Shown: piece by piece, positions 1 to 9,487 of the stretch
Layout of the letters: every line of letters starts with the position of its first letter
Numbering within the stretch: position 1 is the first letter of the stretch
DNA from: Pseudomonas oryzicola
Lineage (GTDB): Bacteria > Pseudomonadota > Gammaproteobacteria > Pseudomonadales > Pseudomonadaceae
DNA length: 64,000 bases
Reading direction: 5' to 3'
NCBI RefSeq assembly: GCF_014269185.2
Contig: NZ_JABWRZ020000001.1
Coordinates: 335,001-399,000 of the forward strand
The notes under the pieces: model-generated
What the model saw: the letters and a program-made list of their open reading frames with translations, nothing else
Told to the model about the DNA's origin: nothing
Database searches by the model: none
Made by a program: the position numbers and the translations under genes

Positions 1-1688
1 ACCAGCACCTCTTCATCATGCTGGGTAAACCGCTCGATGCGGTCTGCCGCCTGCTCGTCGCTCAAGCCCAACCCCACCAATGCCCGGCGGGTCATCTCGA
101 GGCTGGAGTAGAACGTCTCGCGAATCGGTTCGGCACCGGCATCCACGAGTTTGTGCACATGCTGGCGGTTGCGCGCTCGGGCGAGCACTTTCAGGTGCGG
201 GTACAGGCGTTTGACCCGCTCTGCCGTATGGATGGCGGCCTCCGGATCATCGATGGTGATGATGAAGTACTCCGCCTCACCCACCTTGGCCGCATGCAGC
301 ACCTCAGGCCGCAGCGGGTCGCCGTAGAACACTGGCACCTGCTCGAACATGCGCGTCATCTCGATGGTGTCCACCGAAGTTTCCAGGGCAATGAACGGGA
401 TCTTCTGGGCGCGCAGGATGCGCGCGACGATCTGGCCCATGCGGCCCATGCCGACGATCACCACCCGTGGCGTGTCGGTCTGGATCTGCTTGTACTGCTC
501 AGGCACTTCACGCACTGCTTGCGGGCGCTTGAGGGCGCGAGCGCAGCCAATCATCAACAGCGGGGTGATCGCCATCGACAGGGTGATGGTCATCAACAGC
601 AGGTCGTAGGTCAGGGCGTCGAACAGGCCCTGGTCCTTGCCCAGCTTGAACACCACGAAGGCGAACTCGCCGCCTGCAGCCAGCACCATGCCCAGGCGCA
701 GCGCACTGGCGCTGCTCAGGCCACCGGCCAGACGGCCGACGCCGATCAGCAGCACCAGCTTCACCGCCACCAGCAACAGGGTCAGGCCCAGCAGCACCAG
801 CGGCATGTCCAGCAGCAGGCGCAGGTTGGCACCCATGCCGACGCTGATGAAGAACAGCCCTAGCAGCAGGCCCTTGAACGGTTCGATCTGCGATTCCAGC
901 TCGTGGCGGTATTCCGAGTCGGCCAGCAGCAGGCCGGCAAGGAACGCACCCAGGGCCATGGAGATACCGGCTTGTTCCATCAGCCAGGCGGTGCCGATCA
1001 CCACCAGCAGTGCGGTGGCCGTGGACACTTCCGGCAGGCGCGTGCGGGCGACGACGCGAAATACCGGACGCAACAGGTAACGGCCCCCGACGATGACCAC
1101 GGCGATGCTGGCGAACACCTTCAGGCCATGCCCCAGGCTATCGCCACTGCTGGTGTCCGGGCCACTGGCGGCCAGCAACGGGACCAGGGCAATCAGCGGT
1201 ATCGCGGCAATGTCCTGGAACAGCAGGATGGCGAACGCCAGGCGACCGTGTGGCGCGTTGAGCTGCTTGCTCTCGGCCAGGCTCTGCAGGCCGAGGGCGG
1301 TGGACGACAGCGCCAGGCCCAGGCCGAGCACGATGGCTGCCGGTAGCGTCTGGCTGAAGCCGAGCAGGGCAATGGCGCCGATCACTGCGCCGGTCAGCAG
1401 CACCTGGGCGGTACCGACACCGAACACCGCCTTGCGCATCAGCCACAAGCGCTTGGGCGACAGTTCCAGGCCGATGATGAACAGCAGCAAGACCACGCCA
1501 AGTTCGGAAATGTGCGCCACGCTTTCGGTGTCGCGGATCAGGCCAAGTGCCTGCGGGCCGATGATCACCCCGGCAAGCAGGTAGCCGAGCACGGCCCCCA
1601 GCTGCAGGCGCTTGGCCAGGGGGACGGCGAGGACTGCCGCGAGCAGGAAGATCACGGCGGTTTGCAGAAGGCTGCCTTCGTGTGGCAT
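1..1688 (-). CDS. KefC-like monovalent cation:proton antiporter (CPA2), C-terminus cut by window edge
   Basis: Inner-membrane K+/H+-type antiporter of the CPA2 (KefB/KefC) family. The first ~380 residues are a run of hydrophobic helices with typical CPA2 segments such as GAVLGYLLAG and GLELSPKRLW. From about residue 405 a cytoplasmic TrkA-N (RCK) nucleotide-binding domain begins with VVIVGMGRMG, a Rossmann GxGxxG motif. The gene runs off the left edge, so the C-terminus is missing. I placed the start at the ATG of MPHEGSLLQT because a GGAG lies 9 nt upstream; an ATG 15 nt earlier has no ribosome binding site. Family members protect against electrophiles or balance K+; whether glutathione regulates this one cannot be told. 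KefB versus KefC is undecided. Confidence 0.88.
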   Translation of the reverse strand, partial: MPHEGSLLQTAVIFLLAAVLAVPLAKRLQLGAVLGYLLAGVIIGPQALGLIRDTESVAHISELGVVLLLFIIGLELSPKRLWLMRKAVFGVGTAQVLLTGAVIGAIALLGFSQTLPAAIVLGLGLALSSTALGLQSLAESKQLNAPHGRLAFAILLFQDIAAIPLIALVPLLAASGPDTSSGDSLGHGLKVFASIAVVIVGGRYLLRPVFRVVARTRLPEVSTATALLVVIGTAWLMEQAGISMALGAFLAGLLLADSEYRHELESQIEPFKGLLLGLFFISVGMGANLRLLLDMPLVLLGLTLLLVAVKLVLLIGVGRLAGGLSSASALRLGMVLAAGGEFAFVVFKLGKDQGLFDALTYDLLLMTITLSMAITPLLMIGCARALKRPQAVREVPEQYKQIQTDTPRVVIVGMGRMGQIVARILRAQKIPFIALETSVDTIEMTRMFEQVPVFYGDPLRPEVLHAAKVGEAEYFIITIDDPEAAIHTAERVKRLYPHLKVLARARNRQHVHKLVDAGAEPIRETFYSSLEMTRRALVGLGLSDEQAADRIERFTQHDEEVL

Positions 1689-1822
1689 TGGCTCGTACTC
1701 CATGAGCTGCCGGGGCAGCGTTAGACCAGTTTGGCGGACAATTCTGGGGGTTGTGATGGAGTCGGACAATCTGCTATTGGGGAGAAACATTGTCCCGGTA
1801 CAGGTGACAACCTATGGTGGTC

Positions 1823-1908
1823 TCTTCGCGGGCACGCCCGCTCCCACAGGTACAACACTGCCCCTGAGGCCGGTGTTATCGCTGTGGGAGCGGGCGTGCC
1901 CGCGAAGA
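1823..1908. repeat. REP inverted pair (27-bp arms)
   Basis: Two REP elements face each other: 1823-1849 and 1882-1908 are perfect reverse complements with the core ttcgcgggcacgcccgctcc. They sit between the GlxA-type gene and the antiporter, both read leftward, so the structure would form a strong hairpin in the intergenic transcript. The same core recurs at 55632-55694 and, in variant form, at 42240-42326. Confidence 0.9.
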
Positions 1909-1925
1909 AGGCAGCGCAGATCCGA

Positions 1926-2903
1926 CTATTCACCGCCACCAAACTGCGCCCGATACTGCGCAGGCGTCATGCCAATCCGCTCGCAGAACACCTTGCGCAT
2001 GTGCCGGTCGCTGCCAAAGCCGCAGCGTGCGGCCACCACCTTCAACGGCAGGTCGCTGCCTTCCAGCAACTTGCGCGCCCGGTCGATGCGCGCGTTCTGC
2101 AGGTACTGCAACGGCGTGATGCCCACCTCGCGCTGGAACGTACGGGCAAAGTTGCGCCCACTCATGGCCACCAGGTCGGCCATCTTCTGTACGGTGAACG
2201 CCTGCTCGATATGGTCGACGATGTACGCCTGTACCCGGGCAATCGGCGAGTCATCCCGCGGCACCGCCGCCAGCAATGGCCCATAGGGCGTCTGCCCGCC
2301 CTGGCGATGACGGGCGACCAGCAGCACTTTGGCTACGTCCAGGGCCAGCGCCTTGCCGTGATCTTCGGCGACCACCGCCAGCGCCAGGTCGATACCTGCG
2401 GTGATGCCGCCCGAAGTGATCAGGCAGCGGTCGATCACATAGATCTGCTCGGTTTCGACCTTGGCCTGGGGAAACGCCTGGGCCAGACGCTCCACGTAGT
2501 TCCAGTGGGTGGTGCAGCGATAGCCATCCAGCAACCCGGCCCGCCCCAGCAGGAATACCCCGGTACAGATGGCGCCGAAGCGCCTGGCCCGACGCACAGC
2601 CTGGGGCAGCCAGCGCTCGATCGCGGGCAGGGCGATGTCGTAGGCCCCCGGGCCGCCTGGCACCAGCAACAGGTCGACGGCTTCCGGCAGGTCTTCCAGG
2701 CGCCGGTCAGCCAGCACTTTCAGGCCGCATGAGCCACGCACCGCTGCTTGCCCGTCGGCCAGGGTCAGCAGCCGATACTGCCGTTCTGCAGGCAGGAACC
2801 GGTTGGCGATGGCGAATGCATCCATGGGGCCGGTGACATCCAGCAGCAATACATCGTTGAACAGCACCATGGCCACGGTGCGGTGGGCGGGTTTTTCCTG
2901 CAT
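1926..2903 (-). CDS. GlxA-type transcriptional regulator (DJ-1/PfpI domain plus AraC HTH)
   Basis: A 325-residue regulator. Residues ~8-175 form a DJ-1/PfpI (class I glutamine amidotransferase-like) domain with the nucleophile-elbow cysteine at C113 (AICTGVF). Residues ~215-320 are an AraC/XylS double helix-turn-helix (MADLVAMSGRNFARTFQ, then CGFGSDRHMRKVF). Members such as GlxA, FtrA or GbdR respond to small nitrogenous metabolites; the ligand here is unknown. The start is the ATG preceded by GAAAGAGG at 8 nt spacing; an upstream in-frame ATG at 2963 lacks such a site. It is divergent from the small AraC-like gene at 3085, with which it shares a ~180-bp intergenic region. Confidence 0.9.
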   Translation of the reverse strand: MQEKPAHRTVAMVLFNDVLLLDVTGPMDAFAIANRFLPAERQYRLLTLADGQAAVRGSCGLKVLADRRLEDLPEAVDLLLVPGGPGAYDIALPAIERWLPQAVRRARRFGAICTGVFLLGRAGLLDGYRCTTHWNYVERLAQAFPQAKVETEQIYVIDRCLITSGGITAGIDLALAVVAEDHGKALALDVAKVLLVARHRQGGQTPYGPLLAAVPRDDSPIARVQAYIVDHIEQAFTVQKMADLVAMSGRNFARTFQREVGITPLQYLQNARIDRARKLLEGSDLPLKVVAARCGFGSDRHMRKVFCERIGMTPAQYRAQFGGGE

Positions 2904-3084
2904 GCCTCTTTCGCCTTGAATGCCGGCCGCTGGCAGCGGCCGGAAGCTGAATACGAAACGCATCTTAAGGTATCGGCAAAACAGCCTGGGTCAGCAGCGC
3001 ACAATTAACAACAATTCAGGTTTGGCTCAGGACTTTGTCATGCGCTGGCGGCGAGACTTTCTGCCATTGAACAGGAGAGTCGCC

Positions 3085-3447
3085 ATGCACCCTGGGACGC
3101 CCGAAGCGCCGCTGCAAACCCCCGGCGCACTAACGCCCGCGCGGCTGCGCCGGGCCAAGGAACTGATGTTGCACAGCCCGCTGTCGATCATCGAGATTGC
3201 CGCGGTATGCAACCTCACCCGCAGCCATTTCTCCCGCGCGTTCAAAGTGAACACCGGCCTTTCGCCCCAGGCCTGGCGCCTGCTGGCGCGTATGGAAAAG
3301 GCCAAGCGCCTGCTCGCCACCGAGGCGCCCATCACCCACGTGAGCCTGGAATGCGGCTTTTGCGACCAGGCCCATTTCACCCGCGCTTTCAGCCGCCTGG
3401 TCGGCCAGCCACCGAAGGCCTGGCGCCAGGCGCAGGTACTTTCTTAA
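3085..3447 (+). CDS. Small AraC-family protein, HTH domain only
   Basis: A 120-residue protein that is almost entirely an AraC/XylS DNA-binding domain: first HTH around SIIEIAAVCNLTRSHFSRAF and second around THVSLECGFCDQAHFTRAF. There is no room for a ligand-binding domain, so it would act as a constitutive or partner-dependent regulator like MarA/SoxS-type short members (family knowledge). The start is the ATG with GGAG 7 nt upstream (aggagagtcgcc). It lies 72 bp upstream of the YcaC-like hydrolase on the same strand, which makes that gene a plausible target; this is inference. Confidence 0.85.
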   Translation: MHPGTPEAPLQTPGALTPARLRRAKELMLHSPLSIIEIAAVCNLTRSHFSRAFKVNTGLSPQAWRLLARMEKAKRLLATEAPITHVSLECGFCDQAHFTRAFSRLVGQPPKAWRQAQVLS

Positions 3448-3519
3448 GCCGAAGCTATCCGCCGGTATAACCCCTGCGGACAGTGCCGGCCCGTTATCCC
3501 AACCCAAGGAGTCACCCCC

Positions 3520-4146
3520 ATGAGCCAACCTGATTACAAGCGTTTGAACAAAGACGATGCCGTGGTGCTGCTGGTCGATCACCAGACCGGCCTGATCTCA
3601 CTGGTACAGGATTTCTCGCCCAACGAGTTCAAGAACAACGTGCTGGCGCTGGGCGACCTGGCCAAGTTCTTCGGCCTGCCGACCATCCTCACCACCAGCT
3701 TCGAGCAAGGCCCGAACGGCCCGCTGGTGCCCGAGCTGAAAGAAATGTTCCCGGACGCGCCCTACATTGCCCGCCCAGGCCAGATCAATGCCTGGGACAA
3801 CGAAGACTTCGTCAAGGCAATCAAGGCCACTGGCCGCAAGCAACTGATCATCGCCGGCGTGGTGACCGATGTGTGCGTGGCCTTCCCGACCCTGTCGGCG
3901 CTGGCGGAAGGCTTTGAGGTGTTCGTGGTGACCGATGCCTCGGGCACCTTCAACGAGACCGTGCAGCAGGCGGCCTGGGTGCGCATGACCCAGGCAGGTG
4001 CGCAGATGATGAACTGGTTCTCGGTGGCCTGTGAGCTGCACCGCGACTGGCGCAACGACATCGAAGGGCTGGGCAACCTGCTGTCGCAGCGCATCCCCAA
4101 CTACCGCAACCTGATGAACAGCTATGCGGCCTTGAGTTCGCGTTGA
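3520..4146 (+). CDS. ycaC: YcaC-like isochorismatase-family cysteine hydrolase
   Basis: A 208-residue cysteine hydrolase of the isochorismatase superfamily, close to E. coli YcaC along its whole length (ARPGQINAWDNEDFVKA, ACELHRDWRNDI). The catalytic aspartate is D20 (LLVDHQTGL) and the nucleophile is C119 (VVTDVCVAFP). The physiological substrate of YcaC is not established; it forms octamers and hydrolyses amide-type substrates by family inference. A good site (aaggag, 10 nt from ATG) supports the start. It ends 53 bp before the oppositely oriented giant kinase gene. Confidence 0.9.
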   Translation: MSQPDYKRLNKDDAVVLLVDHQTGLISLVQDFSPNEFKNNVLALGDLAKFFGLPTILTTSFEQGPNGPLVPELKEMFPDAPYIARPGQINAWDNEDFVKAIKATGRKQLIIAGVVTDVCVAFPTLSALAEGFEVFVVTDASGTFNETVQQAAWVRMTQAGAQMMNWFSVACELHRDWRNDIEGLGNLLSQRIPNYRNLMNSYAALSSR

Positions 4147-4151
4147 TATAG

Positions 4152-4200
4152 GCCTGTGCCGGCTGCTTCGCGGATAAACCGGGAAGTGGCCGGCACAGGC
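4152..4200. terminator. 12-bp inverted repeat between convergent genes, probable bidirectional terminator
   Basis: Gcctgtgccggc at 4152-4163 and its exact reverse complement at 4189-4200 flank a REP-like core (gcttcgcggataaacc). It separates the YcaC-like gene from the convergent sensor kinase gene, whose stop codon begins at its right end. No T-tract follows, so terminator function is inferred. Confidence 0.55.
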
Positions 4201-7200
4201 TAAGAAGGATTCACCGGCAGGGTGAAACGAATTCGACACCCACCCAACTGTGACACCAGCGCCTGCAATTGCCCGCCGTGCGCCTGGGCCACCGAGCTGC
4301 AGATCGCCAAACCCATGCCCATGCCACCACTCTTGGTGGTGTGGAACGCCTCGAATACACGCTCGCGCTCGTCCGCAGCGATCCCCGGCCCGTTGTCGTC
4401 CACGCAGATCTCCACCCCGTTCTCGACCAGCGCCGAGGCAATCCGCAGCACCCCGTCACTGCGATACCCCGCCAGCGCTTCCAGGGCGTTGGTGATCAGG
4501 TTGAATACCAGCTGTTGCAACTGCACCGGGTCGGCTGTCACGCACACCCCGGCCTGCAACTGCGTCTGCACGTCGACCCGGCTCCTGGCGGCATCGGCCG
4601 AGGTCAGGCGCACCACCTCGCGGATCAGTTCGTCCAGCTTCACTGCCTTGAGTTGCATCGGCGACTGCTTGGCCAGCGCCCGCAACGCCCGCACGATGTT
4701 GGCGGCCCGTTCGCTGTCGTTGCGGATGTCTTCCAGGCCGGCAATCGCTTCTTCCAGGTCGGGTTTGGCGCGCTTCAGCCAGCGCAGGCTGGCCGCGGCG
4801 TTGGAAGCGATGCCCAGCAGCGGTTGGCTGATTTCGTGGGCGATGGATGCCGACAACTCGTTCATCACCTGCAGGTGTGCACTGCGCGCCAGCTCGGCCC
4901 GCGAGCGGCGCAGTTCGGCTTCCATCTGGGCGCGGGCCTGGTTGTCTTCGGCCAGGCGGGTATAGAACTTGGCGGTTTGCAGCGATACCGCTGCCTGTGA
5001 GGCGAGAATTTCCAGCATGGCCAGGCGCTGGCTGCCGAACAGGTTCGGCACCAGGCGGTTTTCCAGGTACACCAGGCCGATCAGCACGCCCTGGATCACC
5101 AGCGGCAGGCATAGCACCGAGCGGGCGTTGCGCGCCTGCAGCTGCTGGCGGAAGGCTTCCGGGCAATCGCCGAGCGCATCGTTGAGTACCAGCGGCTTGC
5201 GGGTGCGCATGGTGGCGTTGATGACCGACAACGGCGCCTGGGTCATGAACTTCTGGCAGTTGTCCATGCTCACGTGCAACCCGTCATCATCGATATAGGC
5301 GAGGGCGGCCATCTGGAACTCGGCGCCGCTGACGATCAGCAACGCACCATGATCGGCGCCGGAATGCTGGGTCAGGTGGCCCATCAGGGTTTCGATCAGG
5401 CCTTCGAGCAGCACTTCCTCGGACAGCGCCCGTGCGGCTTCGATGCCGGCTTCCAGGTCCAGCTTGGCCTGCTGGGTGGCGCGATAGGTCTCCTGGATTG
5501 GCTGGGTGCGCAGGAACGGGTGCAGCGTCTCCAACTGGTGCACCTTGCCGGTCGCGCCCCAGATATGGAAGCAGTCGCGGGCGATACGCAGGTGCAGGTT
5601 GGCGCCGGAAATCAGGCCGCTGGGGATGCACACCTCGGCCAGTTGTTCATGGGCCAGCGCTTGCTCGTGGATGAAGCCGGCGGCGGTGGCAGCGATCTGC
5701 GCCTGGTCGAAGCAGCGGATCGCGGCCAGGCCGTCGCCTTCGAGCTTGGCGATCACGCCTTCGATCAGCAGCAGCTTGTTGCGGAAGGTGGCCGGGTTGA
5801 ATCCGGCCCAGCGGCTGAAGCGTTCGCGCACGGCCTGCAGTTCGCGCAGCTTGTCGGTCAGGCAGCCGGGTGCCTCCGGGCTGCCAAGGGCCAGGCCGCG
5901 GAACAAGTGGTAGTCGGCCAGGTTGATATGCGCCGGTGCCGCCCACGCGTTGTCAGCGGCCAGTGCCAGGTTACGCATGGCCTGCGCAATATTGCCCATG
6001 TAGAAGGCGCCCATGCCGGTGAACAGGTGCTGGAAGAACCGCGTAGTGGGCGATTTCGAGGGGGTAGCCGAGGCCGGGCAGGGCATGCCGCTCAGGGTGG
6101 CGACGAACGCTTGCTGGGCCTGCAGGATCTGTTCGACATCGCGGTAGCCGTTGCGCCGCACGGTGGCCAGGCCTTGCGCCACTTCTTCGACCACTTCTGG
6201 CAGGTAGCGGCCCATGAACAGCGAGTCGGAAACCAGGTGGTTGCGGGCATAGCAGCTCATTGCCAAGTCGCCGCTCAGGCGCGCCGAATCGACCGCATCC
6301 AGCGCCGTGCGGCGGGCGAACTCCATGGGAGAGGTCCAGGCGCTGACCTGGTCCAGGGCCAGCAGCACGCTGGTCAAGTCAGCCTCGAAACCGTGCCGTT
6401 CGATCAGCTTGAGCGCGGCCAGGCAGCAGGCATGGCCGTCATGGTAAGCGCCGAACCGCTCGGCAATCATCACCCCGTACCAGGCCATACCGTAGGTACT
6501 GCCTGGGGCAACGCCATGCAGCAGCGATATCTCCATGAGTTTGGCCAGGTGCAGGAAGCAGATGTCGTCCTTCACGAAAAACGATGATGACAGCGTGGCC
6601 AGCAGGCTGATAGCAACCGCTACCTCCTCCGAGTCGGTGCGCGGCAGCGATTCCAGGCAATGCCGGCCTTTCTGTTCGACCAAAGCCTGTACCTGGGCAT
6701 GACTGGCTTCGACCTGTTGCCAGTCGACGCCCCGTACCGGGCTCATACCCAGCAAATCCAGGCCGCACAGGGCGCTGTCGATAGCCGCCTGGTAATCGCC
6801 GCGCAGGGTTTGCAGCAGTGCCTGCAGCCGGCACGCCCGCGCCTGGTCCAACAGCGAGCGTGCGCGCTGGCGGCACTCAGTGAGACGGGCCTCGGCGGTG
6901 CCCGCTCGCGACAGCTGGATGTCGCACTCGGTTGCCATGCAGGCGATGGCAAAGCCATGCGTGGCGCGGCTTTCCAGCGAGGCACAGTGGTGCAGCAACT
7001 GCTCGGCAGTGTGCAGATAGTCAGCGCTTTGCTCGAAGGCACCGCCGTCGCGCGCGCGTGCTGCGGCTTCGCGCAAAAGTTGCAGGAACGCTTCGCAGTC
7101 ATCCGCTGCAAACCCGCATGGGCTGGCGCGTTGCAGCTGGCTGGCGAGCTCGAACAGCACCTCGTGCAGGTGCCCTGGCCAAGCCTTGCGCATGGCCAAG

Positions 7201-9248
7201 GCAATGCAGGCATGCAGCGAGGGGCGCTCGTGCGCGGCGGTTAGTGCATAAGCGGCTTCCATCACGCGGTCATGGGTGAAGCTCAGGCCGTTCTGGCCCG
7301 GTTGCAGGAAACCCGCGCCAATCAAGGCTTTCAACGGTTCGCCAGGCGGCTGCGCGAGCACCTGCCGGAGCAGGCGCTCATCGCAGCGGCTGCCCGCCGC
7401 GCTGGCGACCCGCAACAGCTCGCGTTGCGCTGCCGGCAGGCGTGCCAGGCGCTGGACCATCAGGTCGGCGACATTATCGGCGTAGCAGTGTCGGGCCACG
7501 GCCTGCAGGCACCACGACCAGCGCATGGCCTGGGTGTCGAAGGTAAACAGCTGGTCTTCGACCATGGCCTTGAGGATCTGGTTGATGAAGAACGGATTGC
7601 CGGCCGTCTTGTCGTGCACCCGTTCGGCCAGCGGTAACGCGTCCTCGGCGGTGACGTGATAGCGTTCGCCAATCAGCTCGGTCACCGCCTCCACAGCCAA
7701 CGGCTGCAGGTTCAGCGTGGTGCTGCGCAGCGTTGCCGGTATGGCCAGTGGCGGGCTGCTGGAGGGCGCGTCGTTGCAGCGGGCGAAAATCAGCAGCAGG
7801 TTAGCGGGTGCGTCAGCCAGCAGTTGGGCCAGCAGTTGCCGGGTGGCGTCGTCGGCCCATTGCAGGTCGTCGAAGAACAACACCAGCGGTTGCCCAGGGC
7901 GGCTGAACACCTGCAGGAACTCGATGATCGCATGCAGTTCCTTGTGCAGCCCGAGGCGCGTGAGCTTGGCCGGTAGTTGGGGCATCGGGCCAAGGATGAG
8001 TTGCAGGTCCGGGGCCAGTTTGCCGAGCAGACGGCCATGGCCTTTGATGCGGCGCAGGATCTCGCGACGCAAGGTGTCTAGATCCTGGCTGTTGGTGGCA
8101 AGCAACTGAGTGGTCAGCGCACCGAGTACTTCAACCCAGGGCGTGTAGGGCACGGCCTGGGCCAGGCTGTTGCATTTGCCGACGGCCCGGTAGCCCTCGG
8201 CGTCGGCCTTGAGTGCGGCTTCGACCAGGCTCGACTTGCCCATGCCGGCAGCACCGTTGATGAGCAGCACCTGTGGCTTGCTGTCGCGGCGCATGGCCTG
8301 GAGCAGCAGGGCGATGGCCTGTTGCTCGGCGCTGCGACCATACAGGCGTGCGCGGCTGGGCGCGACCGGGTCGGCGCAACCTGGGGTGAAGGGTGCCATG
8401 GTCTGGCTGGCGGCCCACTGCCGCTGGCAGTGAGCCAGGTCCACTGCAAGGGCGCGCGCGCTCTGGTAGCGGGCATCCGGCTCTTTGGCCAAGGCCTTGG
8501 CCAGGATCAGGCTGAGCGGTTGCGGCACGTCGTTGTTCACTTCGCAGGCCGCCCGCGGTTGTACGCCGGCATGCAGCTGGCGCCAGTGCTGGATGTCGCG
8601 CCCGGCCAATGGCAGTTCGCCCAGCAATAGCTGGTAGAGGATCGCGCCCAGGGCATAGATGTCACTGCGGCGATCGCTGCTGCTACCGTGCGGGCAAACC
8701 TGTTCCGGCGCCAGGTAGGCCCAATTGCCGAGCGGAATGCCCTGTTCGCTGATCCGCTGTGCTGGGTCGGCGCGAAAGAAGCCCAGCCGCAGCCGCTGCT
8801 GGGCGTGCAGGCACACATGCCCGGGTTGCAGCGCACCGTGCAGCACATTGCGTTCGTGCGCCTGCGCCAGTGCATGGGCAGCATTCACCGCGATGTCGAG
8901 AAACGGCGCCAGCGCCACCGGGCCTTCAGCGATCAGGTCGGCGACTGAGCGGCCGGCCGGATACACCAGCAAAGGGCCTTCGGCCGAGCGCACGAATGCC
9001 GACGGGATTACCGCCCACTGCGGGTCCAGTTGCAAGCGGTAGTCACGTTCCAGGCGCTGGCAGGCAGTGGGGGCCTCGAGCGGGGCGCGCACGGCTATCC
9101 AGGCCTGGTGGGTAGCCGGGTCGCGCAGGCGGAAGTAGCTGAGCTCGCCTTCCTGGCCCAGTGCGCTGATCTCGCATCGGTTCAGCCAGCCCTCGTCGAT
9201 TGACTGGTCGTAATCGATGGGCCTGTGGGCAAGGCGTTCATCGAGCAT
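4200..9248 (-). CDS. Giant hybrid sensor: protein-kinase-like domain, AAA ATPase, GAF and histidine kinase
   Basis: A 1682-residue cytoplasmic signalling protein. Residues 1-280 have a Ser/Thr-kinase-like fold: APE is kept (A180-P181-E182), but the VAIK lysine is R54 (AWIAVRAP), HRD is H137-G138-A139 and DFG is G156-F157-F158, so it looks like a pseudokinase. Residues ~300-560 are an AAA_16-type ATPase with Walker A at 332-340 (K338) and Walker B at 455-461 (LVLFFDD). A long helical, TPR-like middle follows to ~1250, then a GAF domain (~1290-1430). The C-terminus is a histidine kinase with H1471 (SIAHEISQPL), an N box (NLITNALEAL) and G boxes (DNGPGIA, GMGMGLA). The start is the ATG behind AGGGGG; an ATG 75 nt upstream has no such site. 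It is divergent from two response regulators at 9488 and 10477, its probable partners. No membrane segment is seen. The signal is unknown. Confidence 0.9.
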   Translation of the reverse strand: MLDERLAHRPIDYDQSIDEGWLNRCEISALGQEGELSYFRLRDPATHQAWIAVRAPLEAPTACQRLERDYRLQLDPQWAVIPSAFVRSAEGPLLVYPAGRSVADLIAEGPVALAPFLDIAVNAAHALAQAHERNVLHGALQPGHVCLHAQQRLRLGFFRADPAQRISEQGIPLGNWAYLAPEQVCPHGSSSDRRSDIYALGAILYQLLLGELPLAGRDIQHWRQLHAGVQPRAACEVNNDVPQPLSLILAKALAKEPDARYQSARALAVDLAHCQRQWAASQTMAPFTPGCADPVAPSRARLYGRSAEQQAIALLLQAMRRDSKPQVLLINGAAGMGKSSLVEAALKADAEGYRAVGKCNSLAQAVPYTPWVEVLGALTTQLLATNSQDLDTLRREILRRIKGHGRLLGKLAPDLQLILGPMPQLPAKLTRLGLHKELHAIIEFLQVFSRPGQPLVLFFDDLQWADDATRQLLAQLLADAPANLLLIFARCNDAPSSSPPLAIPATLRSTTLNLQPLAVEAVTELIGERYHVTAEDALPLAERVHDKTAGNPFFINQILKAMVEDQLFTFDTQAMRWSWCLQAVARHCYADNVADLMVQRLARLPAAQRELLRVASAAGSRCDERLLRQVLAQPPGEPLKALIGAGFLQPGQNGLSFTHDRVMEAAYALTAAHERPSLHACIALAMRKAWPGHLHEVLFELASQLQRASPCGFAADDCEAFLQLLREAAARARDGGAFEQSADYLHTAEQLLHHCASLESRATHGFAIACMATECDIQLSRAGTAEARLTECRQRARSLLDQARACRLQALLQTLRGDYQAAIDSALCGLDLLGMSPVRGVDWQQVEASHAQVQALVEQKGRHCLESLPRTDSEEVAVAISLLATLSSSFFVKDDICFLHLAKLMEISLLHGVAPGSTYGMAWYGVMIAERFGAYHDGHACCLAALKLIERHGFEADLTSVLLALDQVSAWTSPMEFARRTALDAVDSARLSGDLAMSCYARNHLVSDSLFMGRYLPEVVEEVAQGLATVRRNGYRDVEQILQAQQAFVATLSGMPCPASATPSKSPTTRFFQHLFTGMGAFYMGNIAQAMRNLALAADNAWAAPAHINLADYHLFRGLALGSPEAPGCLTDKLRELQAVRERFSRWAGFNPATFRNKLLLIEGVIAKLEGDGLAAIRCFDQAQIAATAAGFIHEQALAHEQLAEVCIPSGLISGANLHLRIARDCFHIWGATGKVHQLETLHPFLRTQPIQETYRATQQAKLDLEAGIEAARALSEEVLLEGLIETLMGHLTQHSGADHGALLIVSGAEFQMAALAYIDDDGLHVSMDNCQKFMTQAPLSVINATMRTRKPLVLNDALGDCPEAFRQQLQARNARSVLCLPLVIQGVLIGLVYLENRLVPNLFGSQRLAMLEILASQAAVSLQTAKFYTRLAEDNQARAQMEAELRRSRAELARSAHLQVMNELSASIAHEISQPLLGIASNAAASLRWLKRAKPDLEEAIAGLEDIRNDSERAANIVRALRALAKQSPMQLKAVKLDELIREVVRLTSADAARSRVDVQTQLQAGVCVTADPVQLQQLVFNLITNALEALAGYRSDGVLRIASALVENGVEICVDDNGPGIAADERERVFEAFHTTKSGGMGMGLAICSSVAQAHGGQLQALVSQLGGCRIRFTLPVNPS

Positions 9249-9487
9249 AGAGCACCCCCTGCTAGCGACATCCTGAGGCGCGAGTATACGCAGCGAGCCC
9301 AGCACGGATGCGGGTTGCAGCATGCTTGGCAGGAACGGGAACGCTGTTGTCCGTTATCGTCCCCTTGGGGCTGGCGGGCTTTTGTATAGTCCTCAAGCCA
9401 ACCTATCCCTCGGGATAATTGTCTGAACGCGTACGCTGGCCTAGGCTGCCCAGGCAGCGAAAACGCCCGTGCCCGCGCGAGGAAGCC

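Noticed and set aside
1731..2732. A 333-codon + strand frame covering a REP pair and the GlxA-type gene
   Set aside because: It translates the REP hairpin and lies opposite a clear AraC/DJ-1 regulator.
8408..9248. Active Ser/Thr protein kinase
   Set aside because: Lys of VAIK, Asp of HRD and Asp of DFG are all replaced.
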